This document shows positions 1 through 10,934 of a DNA stretch of 64,000 nt, one piece after another. The DNA is from Hydractinia symbiolongicarpus. Lineage: Eukaryota; Cnidaria; Hydrozoa; Anthoathecata; Hydractiniidae. The stretch spans positions 7,752,001 to 7,816,000 of the forward strand of contig NC_079876.1 in NCBI RefSeq assembly GCF_029227915.1, in the 5' to 3' direction. The translations under genes were made by a program, and so were the position numbers. The notes beneath the pieces were generated by a model, which did no database searches, had not been told where the DNA came from, and was given only the letters and a program-made list of their open reading frames with translations. The stretch's first letter is position 1; every line of letters starts with the position of its first letter.

Positions 1-203
1 CTCATCAAAAATGAAAACATTTTTGAAAACTACAAGTCTCATGCGTTTTAGTGGTGAAAAAATAATTTAAAAAATCGTTCGGGAAATGAGTTTACTCCCT
101 GGGTACTTTCTTTGTATACTTTTGACTATACGGGCCGAGTCCGGGATATACGGGAAATCGCGGGTTCTCGTTTGCCGGCGATTAAACTTCTTTTATTCAG
201 CGT
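1..203 (+). repeat. Reference monomer: internal anatomy of the satellite unit
   Basis: This first complete unit is 203 bp, with 78 G+C (about 38%) and 13 CpG dinucleotides by hand count. Positions 5-26 form a palindrome: TCAAAAATG, a four-A loop, then CATTTTTGA. The A/T tract AAAAAATAATTTAAAAAA follows. TATAC occurs twice, about 13 bp apart, around position 120. The CpG-rich half spaces CGGG-type motifs about 9-11 bp apart and ends with a single GCCGGC. This unit is a convenient description, not a defined biological boundary. The true ends of a satellite monomer are arbitrary. Confidence 0.9.
5..26. other. 9-bp-arm palindrome, present in nearly every monomer
   Basis: TCAAAAATG (5-13) and CATTTTTGA (18-26) are perfect reverse complements separated by AAAA. 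The motif recurs once per monomer in both array orientations. Variants reading AAAAATAAAAACAT (for example near 1020 and 2645) or AAAATTGAAAACAT (for example near 3050) break the perfect symmetry. Short dyads inside satellites are known candidate sites for cruciform formation or dimeric protein binding. Nothing here shows which, if either, applies. Confidence 0.8.
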
Positions 204-2659
204 CTCATCAAAAATGAAAACATTTTTGAAAACTACAAGTCTCATGCGTTTTAGTGGTGAAAAAATAATTTAAAAAATCGTTCGGGAAATGAGTTTACTC
301 CCTGGGTACTTTCTTTGTATACTTTTGACTATGCGGGCCAAGCCGGGATTTACGGGAAATCGCGGGTTTTCGTTTGCCGGCGATTAAACTTCTTTTATTC
401 AGCGTCTCATCAAAAATGAAAACATTTTTGGAAACTACAACTCTCATGCGTTTTAGTGGTGAAAAAAAAAATTAAAAAATCGTTCGGGAAATGAGTTTAC
501 TCCCTGGGTACTTTCTTTGTATACATTCGACTATACGGGCCAAGCCCTGGATTTACGGGAAATCGAGGGTTTTCGTTTGCCGGCAATTAAACTTCTTTTA
601 TTCAGCGTCTCATCAAAAATGAAAACATTTTTGAAAACTACAAGTCTCATGCGTTTTAGTGGTGGAAAAAAAAAATAAAAAATCGTTGGGGAAATGAGTT
701 TACTCCCTGGGTACTTTCTTTGTATACATTCGACTATACGGGCCAAGCCCCGGATTTACGGGAAAACGCCGGATTTTGTTTGCCGGCGATTAAACCTCTT
801 TCATTAAGCGTCTCATCAAAAATGAAAACATTTTTGAAAACTACAAGTCTCATGCGTTTTAGTGGTGAAAAAATAATTTAAAAAATCGTTCGGGAAATGA
901 GTTTACTCCCTGGGTACTTTCTTTGTATACATTGGACTATACGGGCCAAGCCCGGGATTTACGGGAAATCGCGGGATTTCGTTTGCCGGCGATTAAACCT
1001 CTTTCATTAAGCGTCTCATCAAAAATAAAAACATTTTTGAAAACTACAAGTCTCATGCGTTTTAGTGGTGAAAAAATAATTTAAAAAATCGTTTTGGAAA
1101 TGAGTTTACTCACAGAGTACTTTCTTTGTATACATTCGACTATACGGACCAAGCCCGGGATTTACGGGAAATCGCGGGTTTTCGTTTGCCGGTGATTAAA
1201 CCACTTTCATTAAGCGTCTCATCAAAAATGAAAACATTTCTGAAAACTACAAGTCTCATGCGTTTTAGTGGTGAAAAAATAATTTAAAAAATCGTTTTGG
1301 AAATGAGTTTACTCACAGAGTACTTTCTTTGTATACATTCGACTATACGGACCAAGCCCGGGATTTACGGGAAATCGCGGGTTTTCGTTTGCCGGTGATT
1401 AAACCACTTTGATTAAGCGTCTCATCAAAAATGAAAACATTTCTGAAAACTACAAGTCTCATGCGTTTTAGTGGTGAAAAAATAATTTTAAAAATCGTTC
1501 GGGAAATGAGTTTACTCCCTGGGTACTTTCTTTGTATACTTTTGACTATACGGGCCGAGTCCGGGATATACGGGAAATCGCGGGTTCTCGTTTGCCGGCG
1601 ATTAAACTTCTTTTATTCAGCGTCTCATCAAAAATGAAAACATTTTTGAAAACTACAAGTCTCATGCGTTTTAGTGGTGAAAAAATAATTTAAAAAATCG
1701 TTCGGGAAATGAGTTTACTCCCTGGGTACTTTCTTTGTATACTTTTGACTATACGGGCCGAGTCCGGGATATACGGGAAATCGCGGGTTCTCGTTTGCCG
1801 GCGATTAAACTTCTTTTATTCAGCGTCTCATCAAAAATGAAAACATTTTTGAAAACTACAAGTCTCATGCGTTTTAGTGGTGAAAAAATAATTTAAAAAA
1901 TCGTTCGGGAAATGAGTTTACTCCCTGGGTACTTTCTTTGTATACTTTTGACTATGCGGGCCAAGCCGGGATTTACGGGAAATCGCGGGTTTTCGTTTGC
2001 CGGCGATTAAACTTCTTTTATTCAGCGTCTCATCAAAAATGAAAACATTTTTGAAAACTACAACTCTCATGCGTTTTAGTGGTGAAAAAAAAAATTAAAA
2101 AATCGTTCGGGAAATGAGTTTACTCCCTGGGTACTTTCTTTGTATACATTCGACTATACGGGCCAAGCCCTGGATTTACGGGAAATCGAGGGTTTTCGTT
2201 TGCCGGCAATTAAACTTCTTTTATTCAGCGTCTCATCAAAAATGAAAACATTTTTGAAAACTACAAGTCTCATGCGTTTTAGTGGTGGAAAAAAAAAATA
2301 AAAAATCGTTGGGGAAATGAGTTTACTCCCTGGGTACTTTCTTTGTATACATTCGACTATACGGGCCAAGCCCCGGATTTACGGGAAAACGCCGGATTTT
2401 GTTTGCCGGCGATTAAACCTCTTTCATTAAGCGTCTCATCAAAAATGAAAACATTTTTGAAAACTACAAGTCTCATGCGTTTTAGTGGTGAAAAAATAAT
2501 TTAAAAAATCGTTCGGGAAATGAGTTTACTCCCTGGGTACTTTCTTTGTATACATTGGACTATACGGGCCAAGCCCGGGATTTACGGGAAATCGCGGGAT
2601 TTCGTTTGCCGGCGATTAAACCTCTTTCATTAAGCGTCTCATCAAAAATAAAAACATTT

Positions 2660-5600
2660 TTGAAAACTACAAGTCTCATGCGTTTTAGTGGTGAAAAAAT
2701 AATTTAAAAAATCGTTTTGGAAATGAGTTTACTCACAGAGTACTTTCTTTGTATACATTCGACTATACGGACCAAGCCCGGGATTTACGGGAAATCGCGG
2801 GTTTTCGTTTGCCGGTGATTAAACCACTTTCATTAAGCGTCTCATCAAAAATGAAAACATTTCTGAAAACTACAAGTCTCATGCGTTTTAGTGGTGAAAA
2901 AATAATTTAAAAAATCGTTCGGGAAAAGAGTTTACTCCCTGGGTACTTTCTTTGTATACTTTTGACTATACGGGCCGAGCCCGGGATATACGGGAAATCG
3001 CGGGTTCTCGTTTGCCGGCAATTAACCTTCTTTTATTCAGCGTCTCATCAAAATTGAAAACATTTTTAAAAACTACAAGTCTCATGGGCTTTAGTGGTGA
3101 AAAAATAATTTAAAAAATCGTTTTGGAAATGAGTTTACTCACAGAGTACTTGCTTTGTATACATTCGACTATACGGACCAAGCCCGGGATTTACGGGAAA
3201 TTGCGGGTTTTCGTTTGCCGGTGATTAAACCACTTTCATTAAGCGTCTCATCAAAAATGAAAACATTTCTGAAAACTACAAGTCTCATGCGTTTTAGTGG
3301 TGAAAAAATAATTTAAAAAATCGTTCGGGAAATGAGTTTACTCCCTGGGTACTTTCTTTGTATATTTTTGACTATGCGGGCCGAGTCCGGGGTTTACAGG
3401 AAATGGCGGGTTTTCGTTTGCCGGCGATTAAACTTCTTTTCTTCAGCGTCTCATCAAAAATGAAAACATTTTTGAAAACTACAAGTCTCATGCGTTTTAG
3501 TGGTGAAAAAATAATTTAAAAAATCGTTCGGGAAATGAGTTTACTTCCTGGGTACTTTCTTTGTATACTTTTGATTATACGGGCCGAGTCCAGGGTTTAC
3601 GGGAAATGGCGGGTTTTCGTTTGCCGGCGATTAAACTTCTTTTATTCAGCGTCTCATCAAAAATGAAAACATTTTTAAAAACTACAAGTCTCATGGGCTT
3701 TAGTGGTGAAATAATAATTTAAAAAATCGTTCGGGAAATGAGTTTACACCCTGGGTACTTTCTTTGTATACTTTTGACTATACGGGCCGAGTCCGGGATT
3801 TACGGGAAATCGCAGGTTTTCGTTTGCCGGCGATTAAACCACTTTCATTCAGCGTCTCATCAAAAATAAAAACATTTTTGAAAACTACAAGTCTCATGCG
3901 TTTTAGTGGTGAAAAAATAATTTAAAAAATCGTTTTGGAAATGAGTTTACTCACAGAGTACTTTCTTTGTATACATTCGACTATACGGACCAAGCCCGGG
4001 ATTTACGGGAAATCGCGGGTTTTCGTTTGCCGGTGATTAAACCACTTTCATTAAGCGTCTCATCAAAAATGAAAACATTTCTGAAAACTACAAGTCTCAT
4101 GCGTTTTAGTGGTGAAAAAATAATTTTAAAAATCGTTCGGGAAATGAGTTTACTCCCTGGGTACTTTCTTTGTATACTTTTGACTATACGGGCCGAGTCC
4201 GGGATATACGGGAAATCGCGGGTTCTCGTTTGCCGGCGATTAAACTTCTTTTATTCAGCGTCTCATCAAAAATGAAAACATTTTTGAAAACTACAAGTCT
4301 CATGCGTTTTAGTGGTGAAAAAATAATTTAAAAAATCGTTCGGGAAATGAGTTTACTCCCTGGGTACTTTCTTTGTATACTTTTGACTATACGGGCCGAG
4401 TCCAGGATATACGGGAAATCGCGGGTTTTCGTTTGCCGGCGATTAAACTTCTTTCATTCAGCGTCTCATCAAAAATGAAAACATTTTTGAAAACTACAAG
4501 TCTCATGCGTTTTAGTGGTGAAAAAATAATTTAAAAAATCGTTCGGGAAATGAGTTTACTCCCTGGGTACTTTCTTTGTATACTTTTGACTATGCGGGCC
4601 AAGCCGGGATTTACGGGAAATCGCGGGTTTTCGTTTGCCGGCGATTAAACTTCTTTTATTCAGCGTCTCATCAAAAATGAAAACATTTTTGAAAACTACA
4701 ACTCTCATGCGTTTTAGTGGTGAAAAAAAAAATTAAAAAATCGTTCGGGAAATGAGTTTACTCCCTGGGTACTTTCTTTGTATACATTCGACTATACGGG
4801 CCAAGCCCCGGATTTACGGGAAATCGCGGGTTTTCGTTTGCCGGCAATTAAACTTCTTTTATTCAGCGTCTCATCAAAAATGAAAACATTTTTGAAAACT
4901 ACAAGTCTCATGCGTTTTAGTGGTGAAAAAAAAAAATAAAAAATCGTTGGGGAAATGAGTTTACTCCCTGGGTACTTTCTTTGTATACATTCGACTATAC
5001 GGGCCAAGCCCCGGATTTACGGGAAAACGCGGGATTTTGTTTGCCGGCGATTAAACCTCTTTCATTAAGCGTCTCATCAAAAATGAAAACATTTTTGAAA
5101 ACTACAAGTCTCATGCGTTTTAGTGGTGAAAAAATAATTTAAAAAATCGTTCGGGAAATGAGTTTACTCCCTGGGTACTTTCTTTGTATACATTCGACTA
5201 TACGGGCCAAGCCCGGGATTTACGGGAAATCGCGGGATTTTGTTTGCCGGCGATTAAACCTCTTTCATTAAGCGTCTCATCAAAAATAAAAACATCTTTG
5301 AAAACTACAAGTCTCATGCGTTTTAGTGGTGAAAAAATAATTTAAAAAATCGTTTTGGAAATGAGTTTACTCACAGAGTACTTTCTTTGTATACATTCGT
5401 CTATACGGACCAAGCCCGGGATTTACGGGAAATCGCGGGTTTTCGTTTGCCGGTGATTAAACCACTTTCATTAAGCGTCTCATCAAAAATGAAAACATTT
5501 CTGAAAACTACAAGTCTCATGCGTTTTAGTGGTGAAAAAATAATTTAAAAAATCGTTCGGGAAAAGAGTTTACTCCCTGGGTACTTTCTTTGTATACTTT

Positions 5601-8600
5601 TGACTATACGGGCCGAGTCCGGGATATACGGGAAATCGCGGGTTCTCGTTTGCCGGCAATTAACATTCTTTTATTCAGCGTCTCATCAAAATTGAAAACA
5701 TTTTTAAAAACTACAAGTCTCATGGGCTTTAGTGGTGAAATAATAATTTAAAAAATCGTTTGGGAAATTAGTTTACTCCCTGGGTACTTTCTTTGTATAC
5801 TTTTGACTATACGGGCCAAGCCCGGGATTTACGGGAAATCTCGGGATTTCGTTTGCCGGCGATTAAACTTCTTTTATTCAGCGTCTCATCAAAAAAGAAA
5901 ACATTTTTGAAAACTACAAGTCTCATGCGTTTTAGTGGTGAAAAAATAATTTAAAAAATCGTTCGGGAAATGAGTTTACTCCCTGGGTACTTTCTTTGTA
6001 TACTTTTGACTATGCGGGCCAAGCCGGGATTTACGGGAAATCGCGGGTTTTCGTTTGCCGGCGATTAAACCACTTTCATTAAGCGTCTCATCAAAAATGA
6101 AAACATTTCTGAAAACTACAAGTCTCATGCGTTTTAGTGGTGAAAAAATAATTTAAAAAATCGTTTTGGAAATGAGTTTACTCACAGAGTACTTTCTTTG
6201 TATACATTCGACTATACGGACCAAGCCCGGGATTTACGGGAAATCGCGGGTTTTCGTTTGCCGGTGATTAAACCACTTTCATTAAGCGTCTCATCAAAAA
6301 TGAAAACATTTCTGAAAACTACAAGTCTCATGCGTTTTAGTGGTGAAAAAATAATTTAAAAAAACGTTCGGGAAAAGAGTTTACTCCCTGGGTACTTTCT
6401 TTGTATACTTTTGACTATACGGGCCGAGTCCGGGATATACGGGAAATCGCGGGTTCTCGTTTGCCGGCAATTAACCTTCTTTTATTCAGCGTCTCATCAA
6501 AATTGAAAACATTTTTAAAAACTACAAGTCTCATGGGCTTTAGTGGTGAAAAAATAATTTAAAAAATCGTTTTGGAAATGAGTTTACTCCCTGGGTACTT
6601 TCTTTGTATACATTCGACTATACGGGCCAAGCCCGGGATTTACGGGAAATCGCGAGATTTCGTTTGCCGGCAATTAAACCTCTTTCATTAAGCGTCTCAT
6701 CAAAAATAAAAACATCTTTGAAAACTACAAGTCTCATGCGTTTTAGTGGTGAAAAAATAATTTAAAAAATCGTTTTGGAAATGAGTTTACTCACAGAGTA
6801 CTTTCTTTGTATACATTCGTCTATACGGACCAAGCCCGGGATTTACGGGAAATCGCGGGTTTTCGTTTGCCGGTGATTAAACCACTTTCATTAAGCGTCT
6901 CATCAAAAATGAAAACATTTCTGAAAACTACAAGTCTCATGCGTTTTAGTGGTGAAAAAATAATTTAAAAAATCGTTCGGGAAAAGAGTTTACTCCCTGG
7001 GTACTTTCTTTGTATACTTTTGACTATACGGGCCGAGTCCGGGATATACGGGAAATCGCGGGTTCTCGTTTGCCGGCAATTAACATTCTTTTATTCAGCG
7101 TCTCATCAAAATTGAAAACATTTTTAAAAACTACAAGTCTCATGGGCTTTAGTGGTGAAATAATAATTTAAAAAATCGTTTGGGAAATTAGTTTACTCCC
7201 TGGGTACTTTCTTTGTATACTTTTGACTATACGGGCCAAGCCCGGGATTTACGGGAAATCTCGGGATTTCGTTTGCCGGCGATTAAACTTCTTTTATTCA
7301 GCGTCTCATCAAAAAAGAAAACATTTTTGAAAACTACAAGTCTCATGCGTTTTAGTGGTGAAAAAATAATTTAAAAAATCGTTCGGGAAATGAGTTTACT
7401 CCCTGGGTACTTTCTTTGTATACTTTTGACTATGCGGGCCAAGCCGGGATTTACGGGAAATCGCGGGTTTTCGTTTGCCGGCGATTAAACCACTTTCATT
7501 AAGCGTCTCATCAAAAATGAAAACATTTCTGAAAACTACAAGTCTCATGCGTTTTAGTGGTGAAAAAATAATTTAAAAAATCGTTTTGGAAATGAGTTTA
7601 CTCACAGAGTACTTTCTTTGTATACATTCGACTATACGGACCAAGCCCGGGATTTACGGGAAATCGCGGGTTTTCGTTTGCCGGTGATTAAACCACTTTC
7701 ATTAAGCGTCTCATCAAAAATGAAAACATTTCTGAAAACTACAAGTCTCATGCGTTTTAGTGGTGAAAAAATAATTTAAAAAATCGTTCGGGAAAAGAGT
7801 TTACTCCCTGGGTACTTTCTTTGTATACTTTTGACTATACGGGCCGAGTCCGGGATATACGGGAAATCGCGGGTTCTCGTTTGCCGGCAATTAACCTTCT
7901 TTTATTCAGCGTCTCATCAAAATTGAAAACATTTTTAAAAACTACAAGTCTCATGGGCTTTAGTGGTGAAAAAATAATTTAAAAAATCGTTTTGGAAATG
8001 AGTTTACTCACAGAGTACTTTCTTTGTATACATTCGACTATACGGACCAAGCCCGGGATTTACGGGAAATTGCGGGTTTTCGTTTGCCGGTGATTAAACC
8101 ACTTTCATTAAGCGTCTCATCAAAAATGAAAACATTTCTGAAAACTACAAGTCTCATGCGTTTTAGTGGTGAAAAAATAATTTAAAAAATCGTTCGGGAA
8201 ATGAGTTTACTCCCTGGGTACTTTCTTTGTATATTTTTGACTATGCGGGCCGAGTCCGGGGTTTACAGGAAATGGCGGGTTTTCGTTTGCCGGCGATTAA
8301 ACTTCTTTTATTCAGCGTCTCATCAAAAATGAAAACATTTTTGAAAACTACAAGTCTCATGCGTTTTAGTGGTGAAAAAATAATTTAAAAAATCGTTCGG
8401 GAAATGAGTTTACTCCCTGGGTACTTTCTTTGTATACTTTTGATTATACGGGCCGAGTCCAGGGTTTACGGGAAATGGCGGGTTTTCGTTTGCCGGCGAT
8501 TAAACTTCTTTTATTCAGCGTCTCATCAAAAATGAAAACATTTTTAAAAACTACAAGTCTCATGGGCTTTAGTGGTGAAATAATAATTTAAAAAATCGTT

Positions 8601-10934
8601 CGGGAAATGAGTTTACACCCTGGGTACTTTCTTTGTATACTTTTGACTATACGGGCCGAGTCCGGGATTTACGGGAAATCGCAGGTTTTCGTTTGCCGGC
8701 GATTAAACCACTTTCATTCAGCGTCTCATCAAAAATAAAAACATTTTTGAAAACTACAAGTCTCATGCGTTTTAGTGGTGAAAAAATAATTTAAAAAATC
8801 GTTTTGGAAATGAGTTTACTCACAGAGTACTTTCTTTGTATACATTCGACTATACGGACCAAGCCCGGGATTTACGGGAAATCGCGGGTTTTCGTTTGCC
8901 GGTGATTAAACCACTTTCATTAAGCGTCTCATCAAAAATGAAAACATTTCTGAAAACTACAAGTCTCATGCGTTTTAGTGGTGAAAAAATAATTTTAAAA
9001 ATCGTTCGGGAAATGAGTTTACTCCCTGGGTACTTTCTTTGTATACTTTTGACTATACGGGCCGAGTCCGGGATATACGGGAAATCGCGGGTTCTCGTTT
9101 GCCGGCGATTAAACTTCTTTTATTCAGCGTCTCATCAAAAATGAAAACATTTTTGAAAACTACAAGTCTCATGCGTTTTAGTGGTGAAAAAATAATTTAA
9201 AAAATCGTTCGGGAAATGAGTTTACTCCCTGGGTACTTTCTTTGTATACTTTTGACTATACGGGCCGAGTCCGGGATATACGGGAAATCGCGGGTTTTCG
9301 TTTGCCGGCGATTAAACTTCTTTCATTCAGCGTCTCATCAAAAATGAAAACATTTTTGAAAACTACAAGTCTCATGCGTTTTAGTGGTGAAAAAATAATT
9401 TAAAAAATCGTTCGGGAAATGAGTTTACTCCCTGGGTACTTTCTTTGTATACTTTTGACTATGCGGGCCAAGCCGGGATTTACGGGAAATCGCGGGTTTT
9501 CGTTTGCCGGCGATTAAACTTCTTTTATTCAGCGTCTCATCAAAAATGAAAACATTTTTGAAAACTACAACTCTCATGCGTTTTAGTGGTGAAAAAAAAA
9601 ATTAAAAAATCGTTCGGGAAATGAGTTTACTCCCTGGGTACTTTCTTTGTATACATTCGACTATACGGGCCAAGCCCCGGATTTACGGGAAATCGCGGGT
9701 TTTCGTTTGCCGGCAATTAAACTTCTTTTATTCAGCGTCTCATCAAAAATGAAAACATTTTTGAAAACTACAAGTCTCAATCGTTTTAGTGGTGAAAAAA
9801 AAAAATAAAAAATCGTTGGGGAAATGAGTTTACTCCCTGGGTACTTTCTTTGTATACATTCGACTATACGGGCCAAGCCCCGGATTTACGGGAAAACGCG
9901 GGATTTTGTTTGCCGGCGATTAAACCTCTTTTATTAAGCGTCTCATCAAAAATGAAAACATTTTTGAAAACTACAAGTCTCATGCGTTTTAGTGGTGAAA
10001 AAATAATTTAAAAAATCGTTCGGGAAATGAGTTTACTCCCTGGGTACTTTCTTTGTATACATTCGACTATACGGGCCAAGCCCGGGATTTACGGGAAATC
10101 GCGGGATTTCGTTTGCCGGCGATTAAACCTCTTTCATTAAGCGTCTCATCAAAAATAAAAACATCTTTGAAAACTACAAGTCTCATGCGTTTTAGTGGTG
10201 AAAAAATAATTTAAAAAATCGTTTTGGAAATGAGTTTACTCACAGAGTACTTTCTTTGTATACATTCGTCTATACGGACCAAGCCCGGGATTTACGGGAA
10301 ATCGCGGGTTTTCGTTTGCCGGTGATTAAACCACTTTCATTAAGCGTCTCATCAAAAATGAAAACATTTCTGAAAACTACAAGTCTCATGCGTTTTAGTG
10401 GTGAAAAAATAATTTAAAAAATCGTTCGGGAAAAGAGTTTACTCCCTGGGTACTTTCTTTGTATACTTTTGACTATACGGGCCGAGTCCGGGATATACGG
10501 GAAATCGCGGGTTCTCGTTTGCCGGCAATTAACATTCTTTTATTCAGCGTCTCATCAAAATTGAAAACATTTTTAAAAACTACAAGTCTCATGGGCTTTA
10601 GTGGTGAAATAATAATTTAAAAAATCGTTTGGGAAATTAGTTTACTCCCTGGGTACTTTCTTTGTATACTTTTGACTATACGGGCCAAGCCCGGGATTTA
10701 CGGGAAATCTCGGGATTTCGTTTGCCGGCGATTAAACTTCTTTTATTCAGCGTCTCATCAAAAAAGAAAACATTTTTGAAAACTACAAGTCTCATGCGTT
10801 TTAGTGGTGAAAAAATAATTTAAAAAATCGTTCGGGAAATGAGTTTACTCCCTGGGTACTTTCTTTGTATACTTTTGACTATGCGGGCCAAGCCGGGATT
10901 TACGGGAAATCGCGGGTTTTCGTTTGCCGGCGAT
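2660..10934 (+). repeat. Large segmental duplication inside the array, offset 4869 bp (24 monomers)
   Basis: About 2660-6065 recurs at about 7530-10934. Rare diagnostic words line up at the same offset. TATATTTTTGACTATGCGGG is at 3361 and 8230. AAAACATCTTTG is near 5290 and 10159. The poly-A variant pair near 4730 and 4930 recurs near 9600 and 9800. The right boundary is sharp: at 6065 the first copy continues as AAACCACTTTC and the second as AAACTTCTTTT. The offset equals three times 1623, in keeping with amplification in multiples of an ancestral 8-mer. Confidence 0.87.
5270..8007 (+). repeat. Seven-monomer repeat, offset 1420 bp, nested in the 4869-bp duplication
   Basis: About 5270-6587 recurs at about 6690-8007. 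Shared markers are AAAACATCTTTG (5290 and 6710), CATTCGTCTATACGGACC, GGGAAATTAGTTTACTC and CATCAAAAAAGAAAAC. The copies part at 6587, where the first reads TTTACTCCCTGGG and the second TTTACTCACAGAG. This duplication sits between the two copies of the larger 4869-bp block, so the array has at least two layers of amplification here. Confidence 0.85.

Larger units (their letters stand above)
1..2916 (+). repeat. Higher-order repeat, offset 1623 bp (8 monomers)
   Basis: Positions 1-1293 recur at 1624-2916 with the same order of variant monomers and only isolated substitutions. For example, a G near 430 in the first copy (TTTTTGGAAAC) is A in the second (TTTTTGAAAAC). The shared run includes the poly-A variants at about 460 and 670 and the ACGGACCAAG variants at the end. 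The copies diverge where the first reads ATCGTTTTGG (about 1290) and the second ATCGTTCGGG (about 2913). Eight monomers at about 203 bp account for the offset. Confidence 0.88.

Noticed and set aside
130-160. CENP-B-box-like match (TCCGGGATTTACGGG)
   Set aside because: It keeps CGGG and the spacing but has at least two mismatches to the core of the known 17-bp box, and common variants disrupt it further. It does not support a centromere claim.
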